Notes: generated by a model not told the origin, from the letters alone. DNA of 64,000 nucleotides from an uncultured bacterium (GCA_949282215.1 CASDPF010000008.1:1-64000); one strand, 5' to 3'; shown: positions 1 through 8,787, counted from the stretch's first letter. A program made the numbers and translations.

Positions 1-1
1 T

Positions 2-202
2 TATGAACACGAAAAATATTTATATGACCAAGCAATCCAAGATATAAATGCGAAAATAGAAATAATACAAGCCCAAGATAAGAATTTGGAATTACGCTTA
101 AAACAGTTAGATACAGAACAGGATGCAATATCAACCGAAATGGATGCAGTATCAAAAGTAATCGAAAAGAATACAGAAAGTACTTTCAAAACTTTCGGTT
201 AA
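2..202 (+). CDS. C-terminal fragment of a coiled-coil protein (starts before the window)
   Basis: Only the last 66 codons lie in the window, open from base 2 to TAA at 200-202. The fragment is rich in Glu, Gln, Lys and Asp with hydrophobic residues at heptad-like spacing (for example LELRLKQLDTEQ), so a long alpha-helical coiled coil is likely. It has no Cys and no membrane segment. It ends in STFKTFG. I do not recognise a named family. The overlapping minus-strand ORF at 1-189 looks like a shadow of this frame. Confidence 0.6.
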   Translation, partial: YEHEKYLYDQAIQDINAKIEIIQAQDKNLELRLKQLDTEQDAISTEMDAVSKVIEKNTESTFKTFG

Positions 203-304
203 TTGCTCTAATTACCAAAGAATTTTAAATATTTACTGCATTTAAAGTTATTCGTTAATTGCGGTAAGTTAAATATATATTAATTTCCTTTCCCTTTTTT
301 CCTT

Positions 305-338
305 ACGACTTTTTTAGAAGTCGTTTTTTATTTTTTTT
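305..338 (+). terminator. Rho-independent terminator
   Basis: ACGACTT and AAGTCGT form a 7-bp stem around a 6-nt loop, followed at once by a run of T. It follows the coiled-coil gene ending at 202 and probably ends its transcript. Confidence 0.8.
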
Positions 339-436
339 GCAGTTTACATTTCTTAATAGTTTCTAAAATAAAGTAAATTTCTTTGAGTATTTAAACTTTA
401 TATATATGTTGGGAAATAAATTTGGGGATACTAGTT

Positions 437-652
437 ATGAAAGATTGGGAAAATGACTATGCTGCGTCTTTGATTTACCAAGATTTAGCTGATTGTTCGC
501 TCGGTGTATATCCCGTAGCAGCTGAATTAGAAAAACCTAAGAAAGTCAAAAATGCCGCAAAACTTGAAGATGAAAATGTTGTTAATGTAAATGTATTGAA
601 AAAAGTAAGTATTTTCTTATTTTTGTTTATTACATTGGTAACTACGGTTTAG
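437..652 (+). CDS. Small protein with C-terminal membrane anchor
   Basis: Encodes 71 residues. I chose ATG 437 over the in-frame TTG at 422 because TGGGGATA at 423-430 is correctly placed as its ribosome-binding site. The first 50 residues are polar (MKDWENDYAASLIYQDLADC at the N-terminus). The last 18 (SIFLFLFITLVTT) are strongly hydrophobic, so this looks like a tail-anchored protein. It ends 14 nt before the next gene, which also has a YQDL stretch near its N-terminus; the two are probably co-transcribed and may work together. Function unknown. Confidence 0.6.
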   Translation: MKDWENDYAASLIYQDLADCSLGVYPVAAELEKPKKVKNAAKLEDENVVNVNVLKKVSIFLFLFITLVTTV

Positions 653-666
653 TTGTTGGAGTTATT

Positions 667-1356
667 ATGAATTCACCAGATGTAAAACCATTTATGTATC
701 AAGATTTGATGAGCGGTAGCAATAGTTTGTTACCTCCTTTAGGAATGCCTGTCGGTATGTATCCTACTAATTTTCTTGGTACTGTGCATTTACAACCTCA
801 GCCTGATGGTGATAAATTTCTTAGAATGCAGGAAAAAGATAGATCTGAAAGAAATGCATTTTTGGTTTCTCTTGCGGCTTTAGCAGTAATTGGTACATCT
901 GCAGCTTTATTATTTAAAGGTAAAATGGATTTTAAAGGACTTTTGAGTTCAATTACTTCACCTTTTAAATCTGCAGGTAAAGCAGTTAATTCAGGATGTA
1001 GTGCAACCGGTTCTGTGATTTCTGAAGCGGGTAAAAAATCTAAAAACGGACTAAAATCTTTAGGCTCCACTATAGGTAAAGGATTTAAAAAATTTGGCGG
1101 ATTTATTATTCTACCGTTTGTATTATTTGGCAAAGGGGTAAAAAAATTAGGTAAAGCAATAGCTTCGCCGTTTAAATTTCTAAAGGAAGGGTTAAACAAG
1201 ATTTTTAAGCGAAAACCTAAATCTGAACCGATACAAATAAAAGGTGTATTAGAACCGCCTAAAAACACAGGTGGTGCGACTACTCCTGCGGCTAATACCG
1301 GAGAGGTCTTAACTCCTGATAGAATTATAATGCCAGATGGTAGTGTTGTTCAATAA
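667..1356 (+). CDS. Lys/Gly-rich protein with one membrane segment, unknown function
   Basis: Encodes 229 residues. The N-terminal 60 residues are soluble and Pro-rich. A hydrophobic segment near residues 64-83 (FLVSLAALAVIGTSAALLF) is followed by a strongly basic Gly/Lys/Phe-rich region with repeated patterns of the type GKGFKKFGG, KGVKKLGKA and SPFKFLKEG. The C-terminus is Pro/Thr/Ala-rich. The repeated short amphipathic KGxKKxG units suggest membrane-surface contact. A start at 667 follows TTGGAG. No named family recognised. Probably an operon with the preceding small gene. Confidence 0.6.
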   Translation: MNSPDVKPFMYQDLMSGSNSLLPPLGMPVGMYPTNFLGTVHLQPQPDGDKFLRMQEKDRSERNAFLVSLAALAVIGTSAALLFKGKMDFKGLLSSITSPFKSAGKAVNSGCSATGSVISEAGKKSKNGLKSLGSTIGKGFKKFGGFIILPFVLFGKGVKKLGKAIASPFKFLKEGLNKIFKRKPKSEPIQIKGVLEPPKNTGGATTPAANTGEVLTPDRIIMPDGSVVQ

Positions 1357-1394
1357 TTTATAAAGATTATAAGTTTTCTTTTATCAGTCTTGAG

Positions 1395-1428
1395 ATTAAA
1401 GATTATTCATGATAGAATAATCTTTAAT
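1395..1428. repeat. Perfect inverted repeat between two genes
   Basis: The arms ATTAAAGATTATTC and GAATAATCTTTAAT pair over 14 bp around a 6-nt loop. There is no T run after it, so it is either a weak terminator for the preceding gene or an operator or processing hairpin upstream of yajQ. Confidence 0.5.
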
Positions 1429-1472
1429 TAGTATAGAATAATTCTGTATCAAAGGTAAGAAGGGGGCAAATT

Positions 1473-1973
1473 ATGGCAAAGGAATGCAGTTTTGATGTTG
1501 TATCAGAATTTGATAAACAAGAGCTTTTAAATGCTGTTGATCAAGTAAAAAGAGAAGTAGGGTCGAGATTTGATTTAAAAGATTCTAATTCTGAGATAGA
1601 ACTTGAGGCAGATAAAGCTATTATAATTACAACAAATGACGAAATGAAGTTGAGAAATATTTATGATATTTTGCAATCAAAATTAGTAAAAAGAAATCTC
1701 AGTACAAGAATTTTAGATCCTCAAGGCGTTGAAAATGCTTTAGGAGGAAGGGTTAAGCAGACTTACAATTTGAAAAAAGGTCTAACTCAAGAATTAGCAA
1801 AGAAAATCGTAGCAGATATCAAAGAATCAAAAATTAAAGTTCAAGCATCTATTCAAGGAGATCAGGTAAGGGTTTCCGGAAAAGATAAAGATGACTTGCA
1901 AGCTGTGATAAAGATGCTTAGAGGTAATGAGGAAAAATACGATTATCCGTTGCAATTTACAAACTACAGATAG
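1473..1973 (+). CDS. yajQ: YajQ-family nucleotide-binding protein (DUF520)
   Basis: Encodes 166 residues, the normal length for YajQ. It starts CSFDVVSEFDKQELLNAVDQ and carries the family stretches SRFDLK, ENALGGRVKQ and QGDQVRVSGKDKDDLQ. YajQ proteins have two ferredoxin-like folds; some members bind cyclic di-GMP and act as regulators, though the role in most bacteria is unsettled. The ATG follows a clear AAGGTAAGAAGGGGG ribosome-binding site. A bidirectional terminator follows. The gene stands alone, so context adds nothing on function. Confidence 0.93.
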   Translation: MAKECSFDVVSEFDKQELLNAVDQVKREVGSRFDLKDSNSEIELEADKAIIITTNDEMKLRNIYDILQSKLVKRNLSTRILDPQGVENALGGRVKQTYNLKKGLTQELAKKIVADIKESKIKVQASIQGDQVRVSGKDKDDLQAVIKMLRGNEEKYDYPLQFTNYR

Positions 1974-1980
1974 GAAAAAA

Positions 1981-2003
1981 GACCGCAAATGCGGTCTTTT
2001 TTA
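1981..2003. terminator. Bidirectional terminator between yajQ and pilin gene 1
   Basis: GACCGCA and TGCGGTC form a 7-bp GC-rich stem, with A residues before and T residues after. It can end both the plus-strand yajQ transcript and the convergent pilin transcript. Confidence 0.85.
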
Positions 2004-2699
2004 TTTTATTTGAAACGGATAGTTTTTTGGAATTTTCCATCCGTTTCTTCTGATAAGTTCTGTACAACTCGTTCTTTTTTCAATGCATTGATCCATTATA
2101 TCTTGATTAGTGTACCTTTTTAATCCATTAAAAGGTTCTACTCCGGTTTTTGTATCGTATATAAATTTATTATCCTCAATTCCTGTAGCTCGCATTTCAA
2201 ATACGAATAATTCAGATCCATAACGCTGTTTTTCATCGTTAGTACCTCCGCTCATCATTGCAGTGTATGCTCCATAATGTTTGTGTGCTTTTACTATGTA
2301 CGTAAATACTCTGCCATAAGAAAATACTGCCATGTCCCCAGAGGGTAAATATATTCCGACAAACCTATCATCATCTTTTTTTGAATATCCTTGATTTCCA
2401 ACTTTCTTATAGTAACCGCATTCATAGCGAATAGTTTTAAGATATTTATTTAAGTATTTTTTGTAGAATTCACAAGAATTGTCACTGAATTCCCAGTATC
2501 TTTGTTCTCCATTTTCTAGTTCAGAGGCTTTGAATGCTTGATTAATGGTTGTATAAAATCTGGCTAATCCAGTTTCAAGCATTTTTTGTCTGTGTTCTTG
2601 TATAATAGCGGGTAATGTCATTGCTGCTACAATTCCTATAATTCCAAGTGTAATAAGAACTTCCGCAAGTGTAAATCCTTTTAGTTTAATTTGTAGCAT
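2001..2699 (-). CDS. Type IV pilin-like protein 1 (prepilin-type N-terminal domain)
   Basis: Encodes 232 residues. ATG 2699 is chosen over an in-frame TTG at 2714 because TTGGAG sits just before it. The prepilin signal is MLQIKLKG|FTLAEVLITLGIIG: a short basic leader, Gly at -1, Phe +1 and Glu +5, expected to be cut and methylated by a PilD-type prepilin peptidase. The single hydrophobic helix is followed by a globular domain with four Cys that could form disulfides. It lacks the DxNGxxxPN motif of the other eight paralogues, keeping only RYGSELFVFE. The C-terminus (GWKIPKNYPF) resembles those of paralogues 3, 7 and 9. Divergent from an XRE regulator. A minor pilin or pseudopilin role is inferred. 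Confidence 0.88.
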   Translation of the reverse strand: MLQIKLKGFTLAEVLITLGIIGIVAAMTLPAIIQEHRQKMLETGLARFYTTINQAFKASELENGEQRYWEFSDNSCEFYKKYLNKYLKTIRYECGYYKKVGNQGYSKKDDDRFVGIYLPSGDMAVFSYGRVFTYIVKAHKHYGAYTAMMSGGTNDEKQRYGSELFVFEMRATGIEDNKFIYDTKTGVEPFNGLKRYTNQDIMDQCIEKRTSCTELIRRNGWKIPKNYPFQIK

Positions 2700-2733
2700 T
2701 AATAAAATCTCCAAAAATAAAGTATCTATTTAT

Positions 2734-2762
2734 ATTATATAGTATATAGCTTTAATAGTCAA
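2734..2762 (-). promoter_or_regulatory. Sigma70-type promoter of pilin gene 1 with overlapping palindrome
   Basis: Read on the minus strand: TTGACT, a 17-nt spacer and TATAAT, about 35 nt before the pilin start codon. A 13-bp palindrome, TATATAGTATATA at 2736-2748, overlaps the -10 box and spacer and is a candidate operator for the divergent XRE protein. AT-rich palindromes arise easily by chance in this genome, so the operator part is weaker than the promoter. Confidence 0.65.
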
Positions 2763-2833
2763 TTAAAATATAAACTTTTACATTATTTTTGTGTTTGTGT
2801 TTTTATCAAATAATTTTAAAGAGGTTAATAAAA

Positions 2834-3148
2834 ATGTCAGATTTTAAAAAGCTTCTTGGGAAAAAAATACAATCGATACGTAAATCAAAAAATTTAACTC
2901 AAGAAAAACTTGCAGAGCTAATAGATATAGAAACTCCCAGTCTCAGCTATCTTGAAACCGGTAAGTATGCACCATCAATCGAGACTTTACAAAAATTATC
3001 TCAAGTATTGAGAGTAAAGCCTTGGGAGTTTTATTATTTTGATGAAATTTCCGAAGAAGAAATGAAAGATGAAATAATAAAAGCCCTTGACGATAATCAA
3101 AAGCTTTTAAAAACAATTTATTATTTTTATAAATCACTGGAATATTAA
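2834..3148 (+). CDS. XRE-family helix-turn-helix regulator, divergent from pilin gene 1
   Basis: Encodes 104 residues from ATG 2834, which has AGAGG before it; the upstream in-frame start at 2789 gives an unlikely hydrophobic extension. Residues 7-62 are a Cro/C1-type HTH ([20 protein letters not shown], then [16 protein letters not shown] as the recognition-helix region). A C-terminal tail of about 40 acidic and aromatic residues could be a dimerisation or sensing part. Its divergent position suggests control of pilin 1 and itself. Its last 4 nt overlap panD, which is convergent. Confidence 0.88.
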   Translation: MSDFKKLLGKKIQSIRKSKNLTQEKLAELIDIETPSLSYLETGKYAPSIETLQKLSQVLRVKPWEFYYFDEISEEEMKDEIIKALDDNQKLLKTIYYFYKSLEY

Positions 3149-3498
3149 TGATTAGTGATTTTGTTATTTTCGTCAACCATAACTATAGTTGGTTTATAAT
3201 TTTCAAGTTCTTCAGGGTCAAGACTTGCATAAGATACAATAATCACTTTATCACCCGGTTGAACTTTTCTTGCAGCTGCACCATTTAGACATATACAGCC
3301 TGAATTAGGTTTCCCTTTTATTACGTAAGTCTGAAATCTTTCGCCATTGTTAATATCTAAAATATCAACCTTTTGCCATTCTTTAATTTTTGCGGCTTTC
3401 ATTAGTTTTTCATCAATTGTAATAGAGCCTACATAATTTAAGTTTGCGTCAGTAACTGTTGCTCTGTGTATTTTTGAAAATAAAAATTCTTGTAACAT
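3145..3498 (-). CDS. panD: Aspartate 1-decarboxylase proenzyme
   Basis: Encodes 117 residues, the usual length. PanD converts L-aspartate to beta-alanine for pantothenate and coenzyme A. The self-cleavage site is visible as NYVG|SITID, Gly24-Ser25, where Ser becomes the pyruvoyl group. Other family stretches are KIHRATVT at the start, [20 protein letters not shown] and [10 protein letters not shown]. No other pantothenate gene is nearby. The stop overlaps the end of the convergent XRE gene by 4 nt. Confidence 0.96.
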   Translation of the reverse strand: MLQEFLFSKIHRATVTDANLNYVGSITIDEKLMKAAKIKEWQKVDILDINNGERFQTYVIKGKPNSGCICLNGAAARKVQPGDKVIIVSYASLDPEELENYKPTIVMVDENNKITNH

Positions 3499-3587
3499 AA
3501 TCCTCTTTATAGTTATTGTTTTAAATAACTTTCCTTTATTTATATTTCTTCAACCAGAATTTTATATCAAACAAAATAAAAAAAAAA

Positions 3588-3615
3588 GACCGATTTTAAA
3601 TCGGTCTTTTTTATA
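3588..3615 (-). terminator. Terminator of speD, usable in both directions
   Basis: GACCGATTT and AAATCGGTC form a 9-bp stem, with a run of A on the left and T on the right. It lies 20-30 nt after the speD stop on the minus strand. Confidence 0.8.
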
Positions 3616-3634
3616 TAAATCATCTTAAAATTTA

Positions 3635-4090
3635 TTAATCAACTAATTGTTGCATAATTTCAAAAGGTTTTTCGGCAACTCTCATTGTTTCTTCATTAAT
3701 GATACCTCTTTTTAGTTCAGTGAAAGTTGCTTTTCTTGAATTGAATTTTTCTTTCAAAAATTCGTAAGAAATTTTAGGGTCGCATTTATCTCCGCATGTA
3801 AATAAATCTACGGCAGCATAACCAAGTTCAGGCCAGGTATGGATAGCAAGATGGCTTTCTGAAATAATAACTACTCCTGAAACGCCATAAGGATTGAACA
3901 TGTGGAAACATTTTTGGACAATAGTAGCACCACATTCAAGGGCGGCATCCACCATGTACTTTTCTACTTTATCAATACTATTCAATGTGTTTGGGTCACA
4001 TTCAAAAAATTCTGCTAAAACGTGTTGTCCTAAGTGGATTTCTTTTGTACCGTTTTCCTTAAACGCTGTAAATGGTGATGTTATTGCCAA
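3635..4090 (-). CDS. speD: S-adenosylmethionine decarboxylase proenzyme
   Basis: Encodes 151 residues of the short prokaryotic (SpeH-type) class. It makes decarboxylated AdoMet, the aminopropyl donor for spermidine. The maturation site lies in [13 protein letters not shown]: cleavage is expected between Glu78 and Ser79, Ser79 becoming the pyruvoyl cofactor. HxGxH-type and Cys residues (LFTCGDKCD) agree with the family. The only start that fits is TTG at 4090, with AGGAGG about 9 nt upstream. A shorter ORF starting at an ATG 5 nt earlier overlaps this start in another frame (separate entry). No spermidine synthase gene is in the window. Confidence 0.94.
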   Translation of the reverse strand: MAITSPFTAFKENGTKEIHLGQHVLAEFFECDPNTLNSIDKVEKYMVDAALECGATIVQKCFHMFNPYGVSGVVIISESHLAIHTWPELGYAAVDLFTCGDKCDPKISYEFLKEKFNSRKATFTELKRGIINEETMRVAEKPFEIMQQLVD

Positions 4091-4095
4091 TTCAT
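4081..4095 (-). promoter_or_regulatory. Four-codon ORF (MNWQ) overlapping the speD start
   Basis: On the minus strand GGAGG is followed 4 nt later by ATG AAT TGG CAA TAA, in a different frame from speD, whose TTG start lies inside it. Ribosomes bound at the shared Shine-Dalgarno sequence could start at either codon, so the tiny ORF could lower or tune speD translation. The sequence is clear; the function is inference. Confidence 0.4.
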
Positions 4096-4309
4096 GTGCC
4101 TCCTTTTATACAATGTATATTTACCTACTAATAATTGCTTTCGCAATAAACATATTACAATAAAAATTAAAAAATTTGTAAATTTTACACTTTTTAAATA
4201 TTATTTTACAAAAATTTTACATTTAATATGCCTGAAAATAAGATAAATTGTATCATTCACAAAGGTGATATTTATTAATATTTGTTAATAAAATATAGTT
4301 TATAAAAAT

Positions 4310-4337
4310 TTGCAGAGAATTTTTTTTGTTATACTAT
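4310..4337 (+). promoter_or_regulatory. Promoter of the response regulator gene; leaderless mRNA likely
   Basis: TTGCAG, a 16-nt spacer and TACTAT end 6 nt before ATG 4344, so transcription should begin at or next to the start codon. No Shine-Dalgarno sequence is present. Confidence 0.5.
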
Positions 4338-4343
4338 ATCGAT

Positions 4344-5042
4344 ATGAGTAAAATATTGGTTATTGATGATGATTCAGCAATAAATGAGCTTATAAAAGTT
4401 AATTTGGAGTTAGACGGGCATAAAGTTATACAGGCCTTTGACGGGACTACTGGTTTTGCTTTGTGTAAGCAGGAGTTGCCGTCATTGGTTGTATTAGATG
4501 TTATGATGCCTGAAGTTGACGGATTTACTGTAGCACAAAGAGTAAGGAAAAATCCTGAAACTTCTGAAATTCCGATTTTAATGCTTACTGCTCTTTCTCA
4601 GCTTGATGATAAAGTAAACGGATTTAATATCGGTGTAGATGACTATTTGGTAAAGCCATTTGAGATGGAAGAATTAAAGGTCAGAGTGAGGGCTTTGTTA
4701 AAACGTGCAAAACAAATTCCGGTATCAGCTTCTACCAGAGAGATTTTGACCTTAGGTGAAATTACATTGTTGCCCGAAACCTATTCTGTAAAAATTGGAG
4801 AAAAGCAGGCTAAATTAACTCCAATAGAATTTGATATATTTAATTTGCTTTTCCAGAATTATGGGAATATGGTATCTTCTGCTCAAATTTTAAAAGATAT
4901 TTGGGGATATTCCCCTGATGATGATATTGAAACTATTAGAGTTCATATTCGTCATTTAAGAACAAAATTAGATAAAATTTCTAATGGTAAAAAATATATA
5001 GAAACTATTTATGGTGGCGGTTATAAGTTAAATATTGAATAG
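4344..5042 (+). CDS. OmpR/PhoB-family response regulator (orphan)
   Basis: Encodes 232 residues from ATG 4344; an upstream TTG at 4326 is less likely. Residues 1-120 form a receiver domain with the acidic pair Asp8-Asp9, phospho-acceptor Asp52 (LVVLDVMMPEVDG), Thr82 and Lys104 (LVKPFEMEE). Residues 135-230 form a winged-helix DNA-binding domain ending in ETIRVHIRHLRTKLD and YGGGYKLN. The sequence resembles cyanobacterial RpaA/RpaB-type regulators. No histidine kinase is adjacent, so the signal is unknown. It may be translated from a leaderless mRNA. Confidence 0.93.
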   Translation: MSKILVIDDDSAINELIKVNLELDGHKVIQAFDGTTGFALCKQELPSLVVLDVMMPEVDGFTVAQRVRKNPETSEIPILMLTALSQLDDKVNGFNIGVDDYLVKPFEMEELKVRVRALLKRAKQIPVSASTREILTLGEITLLPETYSVKIGEKQAKLTPIEFDIFNLLFQNYGNMVSSAQILKDIWGYSPDDDIETIRVHIRHLRTKLDKISNGKKYIETIYGGGYKLNIE

Positions 5043-5224
5043 TTGTTTTCAATCGATTTTAATATTGTAAAAGTTATTTTTGCTTTATGCAGAGAGCTTT
5101 TTATTGGCATTTGCCTTAAACTTTCTTTGTTATAATAAGGATTATAATGTATAAGTTAACTATATTGATTATTAAATTTTCAATCTATGCATAATTATCC
5201 TGTAAGATTTATAATCTAAATGGA

Positions 5225-5440
5225 ATGAGAATGAAAGTACTGGCTATAATAAAATCGTTAATAGCACAAGAAGCTACTACTATGACTAAAGTTTCAGAGC
5301 GTTTGAGTATCGAGAAAAACAGAGATCTTTCAATGAATAATTTGTCAAGAAAATTAAGGGCTGAAACTATAAAATATGTAGAAGTAGAGGATATTGCAGA
5401 TCTTTTGGGGTATGATATTAAATTTATAAAGCGAAGATAA
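5225..5440 (+). CDS. Small HTH-like protein, relative of the gene at 49456
   Basis: Encodes 71 residues (69 if ATG 5231 is used). The pattern is a helix, a turn (TMTKVSERLS), a central NNLSRKLRAETIKYVEVEDI and a C-terminal LLGYDIKFIKRR. It aligns in arrangement with the product at 49456-49671, which is divergent from pilin gene 6, so both probably belong to one small DNA-binding family related to XRE proteins. It has no pilin neighbour. It ends 2 nt before the era stop, in convergent orientation. Confidence 0.6.
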   Translation: MRMKVLAIIKSLIAQEATTMTKVSERLSIEKNRDLSMNNLSRKLRAETIKYVEVEDIADLLGYDIKFIKRR

Positions 5441-5442
5441 CG

Positions 5443-6336
5443 CTATTCATTGTTTTGTTGATAACCGAAGTTTTTAAGTGCAGACTGTTTTTTTCTCCAA
5501 TCTTTTTCAACTTTTACTTCAAGTCCCAGAAATACTTTTTTATCCACTATGTTTTCAAGGTCAATACGAGCTTCTGTTCCTATTTTCTTTAGTAAATTCC
5601 CGTTTTTACCTATTAAAATACCTTTTTGGCTCTTTGTTTCGCAGTAAATTGTTGCATAAATCCTGTCAATATCATCATTTTCCTGATATTTTTCGACTTT
5701 TACTGCAACAGAATGCGGGATTTCATCAGAGGTATTAATAAGAATTTTTTCTCTTATTATTTCTTCTGTTACATCTCGCATTGTCTCTTCGGTTACGATA
5801 TCTTCAGGATAAAGTAAATCTCCTTCAGGAAGATGTTTGAATATGTTTTTAATAAGAGTATCAATATTTCTTCCTGTTTTAGCGGAAATTTTAACTATCG
5901 GGTAATTTTTTTTAAATAAAGTTTTGTAAGTGAGCAAGTTTGATTCAATTTTTTCAATTTTCTTAGTTTTGTCAACTTTGTTCATTACGATAATTACAGG
6001 GATATCGGTTTTAAGGATATTTTCAGCAATCCATTTATCTCCTTTTCCTGCAGGTTCAGAGCCATCTACGAGAAACAAAATTAAATCAGCATCAGGAACT
6101 GCAATTTTAGCTTCATCAAGTAAAAATTCTCCCAGTTTATTTAATGGTTTGTGAACTCCAGGAGTATCAATAAATACAATCTGACCTTCTTTTGTTGTGT
6201 AAACACCTTTTATTCTCTTTCTGGTTGTTTGAGCTTTATCAGTAGCTATTACAATTTTTTGTCCGAGAATTTGGTTAAGAAGAGTTGACTTCCCGACATT
6301 TGGTCTTCCTATTATTGCTGTAAATCCGCTTTTCAT
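5443..6336 (-). CDS. era: GTPase Era
   Basis: Encodes 297 residues from ATG 6336; an upstream in-frame ATG at 6375 would add 13 unlikely residues, and neither has a strong ribosome-binding site. Era binds the 3' end of 16S rRNA and helps assemble the 30S subunit. The GTPase motifs are GRPNVGKS (G1), DTPG (G3), NKVD (G4) and SAKTG (G5). The C-terminal KH domain carries GILIGKNGNLLKKIGTEAR. Length and domain order are normal. Confidence 0.96.
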   Translation of the reverse strand: MKSGFTAIIGRPNVGKSTLLNQILGQKIVIATDKAQTTRKRIKGVYTTKEGQIVFIDTPGVHKPLNKLGEFLLDEAKIAVPDADLILFLVDGSEPAGKGDKWIAENILKTDIPVIIVMNKVDKTKKIEKIESNLLTYKTLFKKNYPIVKISAKTGRNIDTLIKNIFKHLPEGDLLYPEDIVTEETMRDVTEEIIREKILINTSDEIPHSVAVKVEKYQENDDIDRIYATIYCETKSQKGILIGKNGNLLKKIGTEARIDLENIVDKKVFLGLEVKVEKDWRKKQSALKNFGYQQNNE

Positions 6337-6438
6337 ATAACATATCTTAACATAAAAGTATCTTTTTTTTAACATAATGGCAATTTTTTGTAACTTAATG
6401 TATTATATATATGTGTAGGGAAATTTGATGGATTTAAA

Positions 6439-8787
6439 ATGAAGATAAAAAATCGCAAAATCGGTTTGGTTTTACTGCTAAGTCTAAGTCTATTTTCTTC
6501 CGTATCTGTTATTGCGGATTCTAATGCTTTGACACAGCTGGATATAAGAAAGAATAATTCATCTTCATCAGCTGTTGATGTGACTCTATACACAACAATT
6601 CCTTACAATGACAGTGTTGCGGTAACAAAAAAATCTGATAATAAGTATGTAATATTGATGCCGAATGTTTCGAGTTCTTCCAACCGTACACCGGATTTGT
6701 CGGGATTAAAGGATGTGATATCAGGCGTAGATGTAAAATCCGTTAATGATGGTTCCGGCAGTTATACTAAAGTTACTTTAACAACGACAAAACCTATAAA
6801 CATCAAAACCCATACACAAAAAAGTCTTCCTGTAACAGAAGGACAGAAAGCTTATCGTACGTTATTGACTCAAAATAATAATTACAAAAATATAACAGTT
6901 AGTAAAAATACAGAAAAAACTGAGTCAAAGACTTCCGCTGCGGTTGATAAGACTTCTGCAAAAGTAATAGCCAAGCCTGCGGTTAAGCCGGTGCAAGAAA
7001 ATAAAAATCAGCTTGCGAAAACTGCATTGGCAAATAAAGCAAATACAAATAGCGGTGTGCAAAAACCTGTTAATGTCCAAACATTGAAAAAAGATACAAA
7101 AACAGTTCAAAAACAGGTTAAAAATTTGCCTCAAAACAATAGCTTATTATCGGAAAAACCTGTTTTAGCAGCTAAAAATGCAACAAATGATTCTGATAAA
7201 AAGATCCAAGATGCAGTAAAAGCAACTCCTGCAACTGCTGTGATTAATGAAGCATCTGTATCAGTACCACAAAATGAAGCTACAATAGACAATTACAATA
7301 ATACCGGAAGGATTCCATCAAATATGCCGATAACTTTAGCAATGATTTTTGTTCCTATATTAGGACTATTCTTTTTATTTAAACTTATTAAGTCTTCAAT
7401 GCAAAATTCTGTGCTTTTAAAGAAAGCGTTTATTTCAAATATAAATAACAAACAAGAGCCTGTAAAAGATTATGACTCAATTATTAGTGCAGATATGAAT
7501 TGGCAGGAAAAATACCAAAAATTTGTAGCTGTTTCTAATGCAAATTATGAAAAGGCTCCTAAAAAATTGGCTTCTGAACGAATGGATACGAACAGTAATT
7601 TGGCGGTTGTGTCTTCAGCAGAGCCAGTAGAGGTAGAAGCACCTAAACATATAGCAGAAATTAAAGTTCCTGTACAAAATTCTGCACCTGCAGTTAAAAA
7701 CATACAAGCAAAATCCAAAAAATCAAAAGTAGAAATTAGTGAGGCAGTAAAAGAAATGGAAAGACAAATTAGTAAGCTTGAGGCAGAAAATGCTCAAAAA
7801 GAATCAGTTCCTGTAATAAAAGAGGAACCTATTGATATGTCCGAAGCTGAATATCTTGAAAGCCTTGAAAAGATGCTTCATGAATCTCCGAGTGTCGAAA
7901 AAACTGATTTAGATGATAATTCTATACTAAGAGAGTTAGAACAGAATTTTAAAGATATTACAGTTCAAAGTGAAGATAATACTATTACATCTAAAATGTC
8001 AGAAGTTTCCAAAGTTTCAAAAGTAAAGAAATTAAAGGCATTTGCAAATAATCAAATTTTAGAAGAATCACACAGAAATAGACCGTTGCCTAAAACAAAA
8101 GAAGAAGTTGTACGTGCTGTTAATAAAGAAGGAAGACATGTTAATCTCGGGTATTCAAAGCTTCATTCAAATCCGAGATTGCTGGAGGGTGCTAATTTAA
8201 GTGCAGCTGATTTAATTGCGAAAAGTAATCGTTTCTTACCAAATCCGACTCCATTGAATTTTAAACAAAAGACAAAAGATACTCAAGTGGTAACTCAGAA
8301 AACTAAATCAATAGAGCCTGTAAACGATAAGGGATATACGATGGCGACAATTGATGAGTTCTTTGCATTGTCTGATGACCAAAGTAAAGTGACAGCATCA
8401 ATAGAGTTGTCAAACAAAGTAGCAGGCAGTCTTGCTAATATTAAACCATCTATAAAAATGCAGAAAGCTACACCGAAAAAGATGACTAATCCTATTGCTC
8501 AGCTGAAGTCTGAATCTCAAGAAAGTTATTTGAATGGATTAATTGTAAAATCAGGTTTTAATATAGATAAAGATAAAGGATTTTATCTGGTAAATCTTGA
8601 TGGTGAGATGGCTCTTGTCGGTAGGATAAAAGAAGAAATCTTTGTTCTTAAAAAGTTTGATCGCCCTATAGAAAAGCCTTTACAAGTAAGAAAAGATAAT
8701 CCGAATGTGTATATGGTTAAAACCGACGGGTTCAGATCCCTTGTGGAAGTTAGTGACAACAAAATGGGTGTATTAATCGAGCTGTAG
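6439..8787 (+). CDS. AMIN-like envelope protein with central membrane segment
   Basis: Encodes 782 residues. A signal peptide (LVLLLSLSLFSSVSVIA) is followed by about 110 residues with the look of an AMIN domain (beta-rich, VDVTLYTTIPYND and YTKVTLTTTKPINI), a fold that often binds peptidoglycan or the divisome. Then come a low-complexity Lys/Ala/Gln linker, a hydrophobic segment near residues 298-318 (ITLAMIFVPILGLFFLFKLI), and a long charged region with a probable coiled coil (EAVKEMERQISKLEAENAQ). The last 90 residues look globular. It ends 7 nt before the solute-binding protein gene. A cell-envelope scaffold role is inferred. Confidence 0.7.
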   Translation: MKIKNRKIGLVLLLSLSLFSSVSVIADSNALTQLDIRKNNSSSSAVDVTLYTTIPYNDSVAVTKKSDNKYVILMPNVSSSSNRTPDLSGLKDVISGVDVKSVNDGSGSYTKVTLTTTKPINIKTHTQKSLPVTEGQKAYRTLLTQNNNYKNITVSKNTEKTESKTSAAVDKTSAKVIAKPAVKPVQENKNQLAKTALANKANTNSGVQKPVNVQTLKKDTKTVQKQVKNLPQNNSLLSEKPVLAAKNATNDSDKKIQDAVKATPATAVINEASVSVPQNEATIDNYNNTGRIPSNMPITLAMIFVPILGLFFLFKLIKSSMQNSVLLKKAFISNINNKQEPVKDYDSIISADMNWQEKYQKFVAVSNANYEKAPKKLASERMDTNSNLAVVSSAEPVEVEAPKHIAEIKVPVQNSAPAVKNIQAKSKKSKVEISEAVKEMERQISKLEAENAQKESVPVIKEEPIDMSEAEYLESLEKMLHESPSVEKTDLDDNSILRELEQNFKDITVQSEDNTITSKMSEVSKVSKVKKLKAFANNQILEESHRNRPLPKTKEEVVRAVNKEGRHVNLGYSKLHSNPRLLEGANLSAADLIAKSNRFLPNPTPLNFKQKTKDTQVVTQKTKSIEPVNDKGYTMATIDEFFALSDDQSKVTASIELSNKVAGSLANIKPSIKMQKATPKKMTNPIAQLKSESQESYLNGLIVKSGFNIDKDKGFYLVNLDGEMALVGRIKEEIFVLKKFDRPIEKPLQVRKDNPNVYMVKTDGFRSLVEVSDNKMGVLIEL

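Noticed and set aside
1-189. Minus-strand ORF at the left edge
   Set aside because: The plus frame from base 2 to 202 gives a sensible coiled-coil C-terminus followed by a terminator on the same strand. The minus ORF is Ser/Phe-rich as expected for a shadow.
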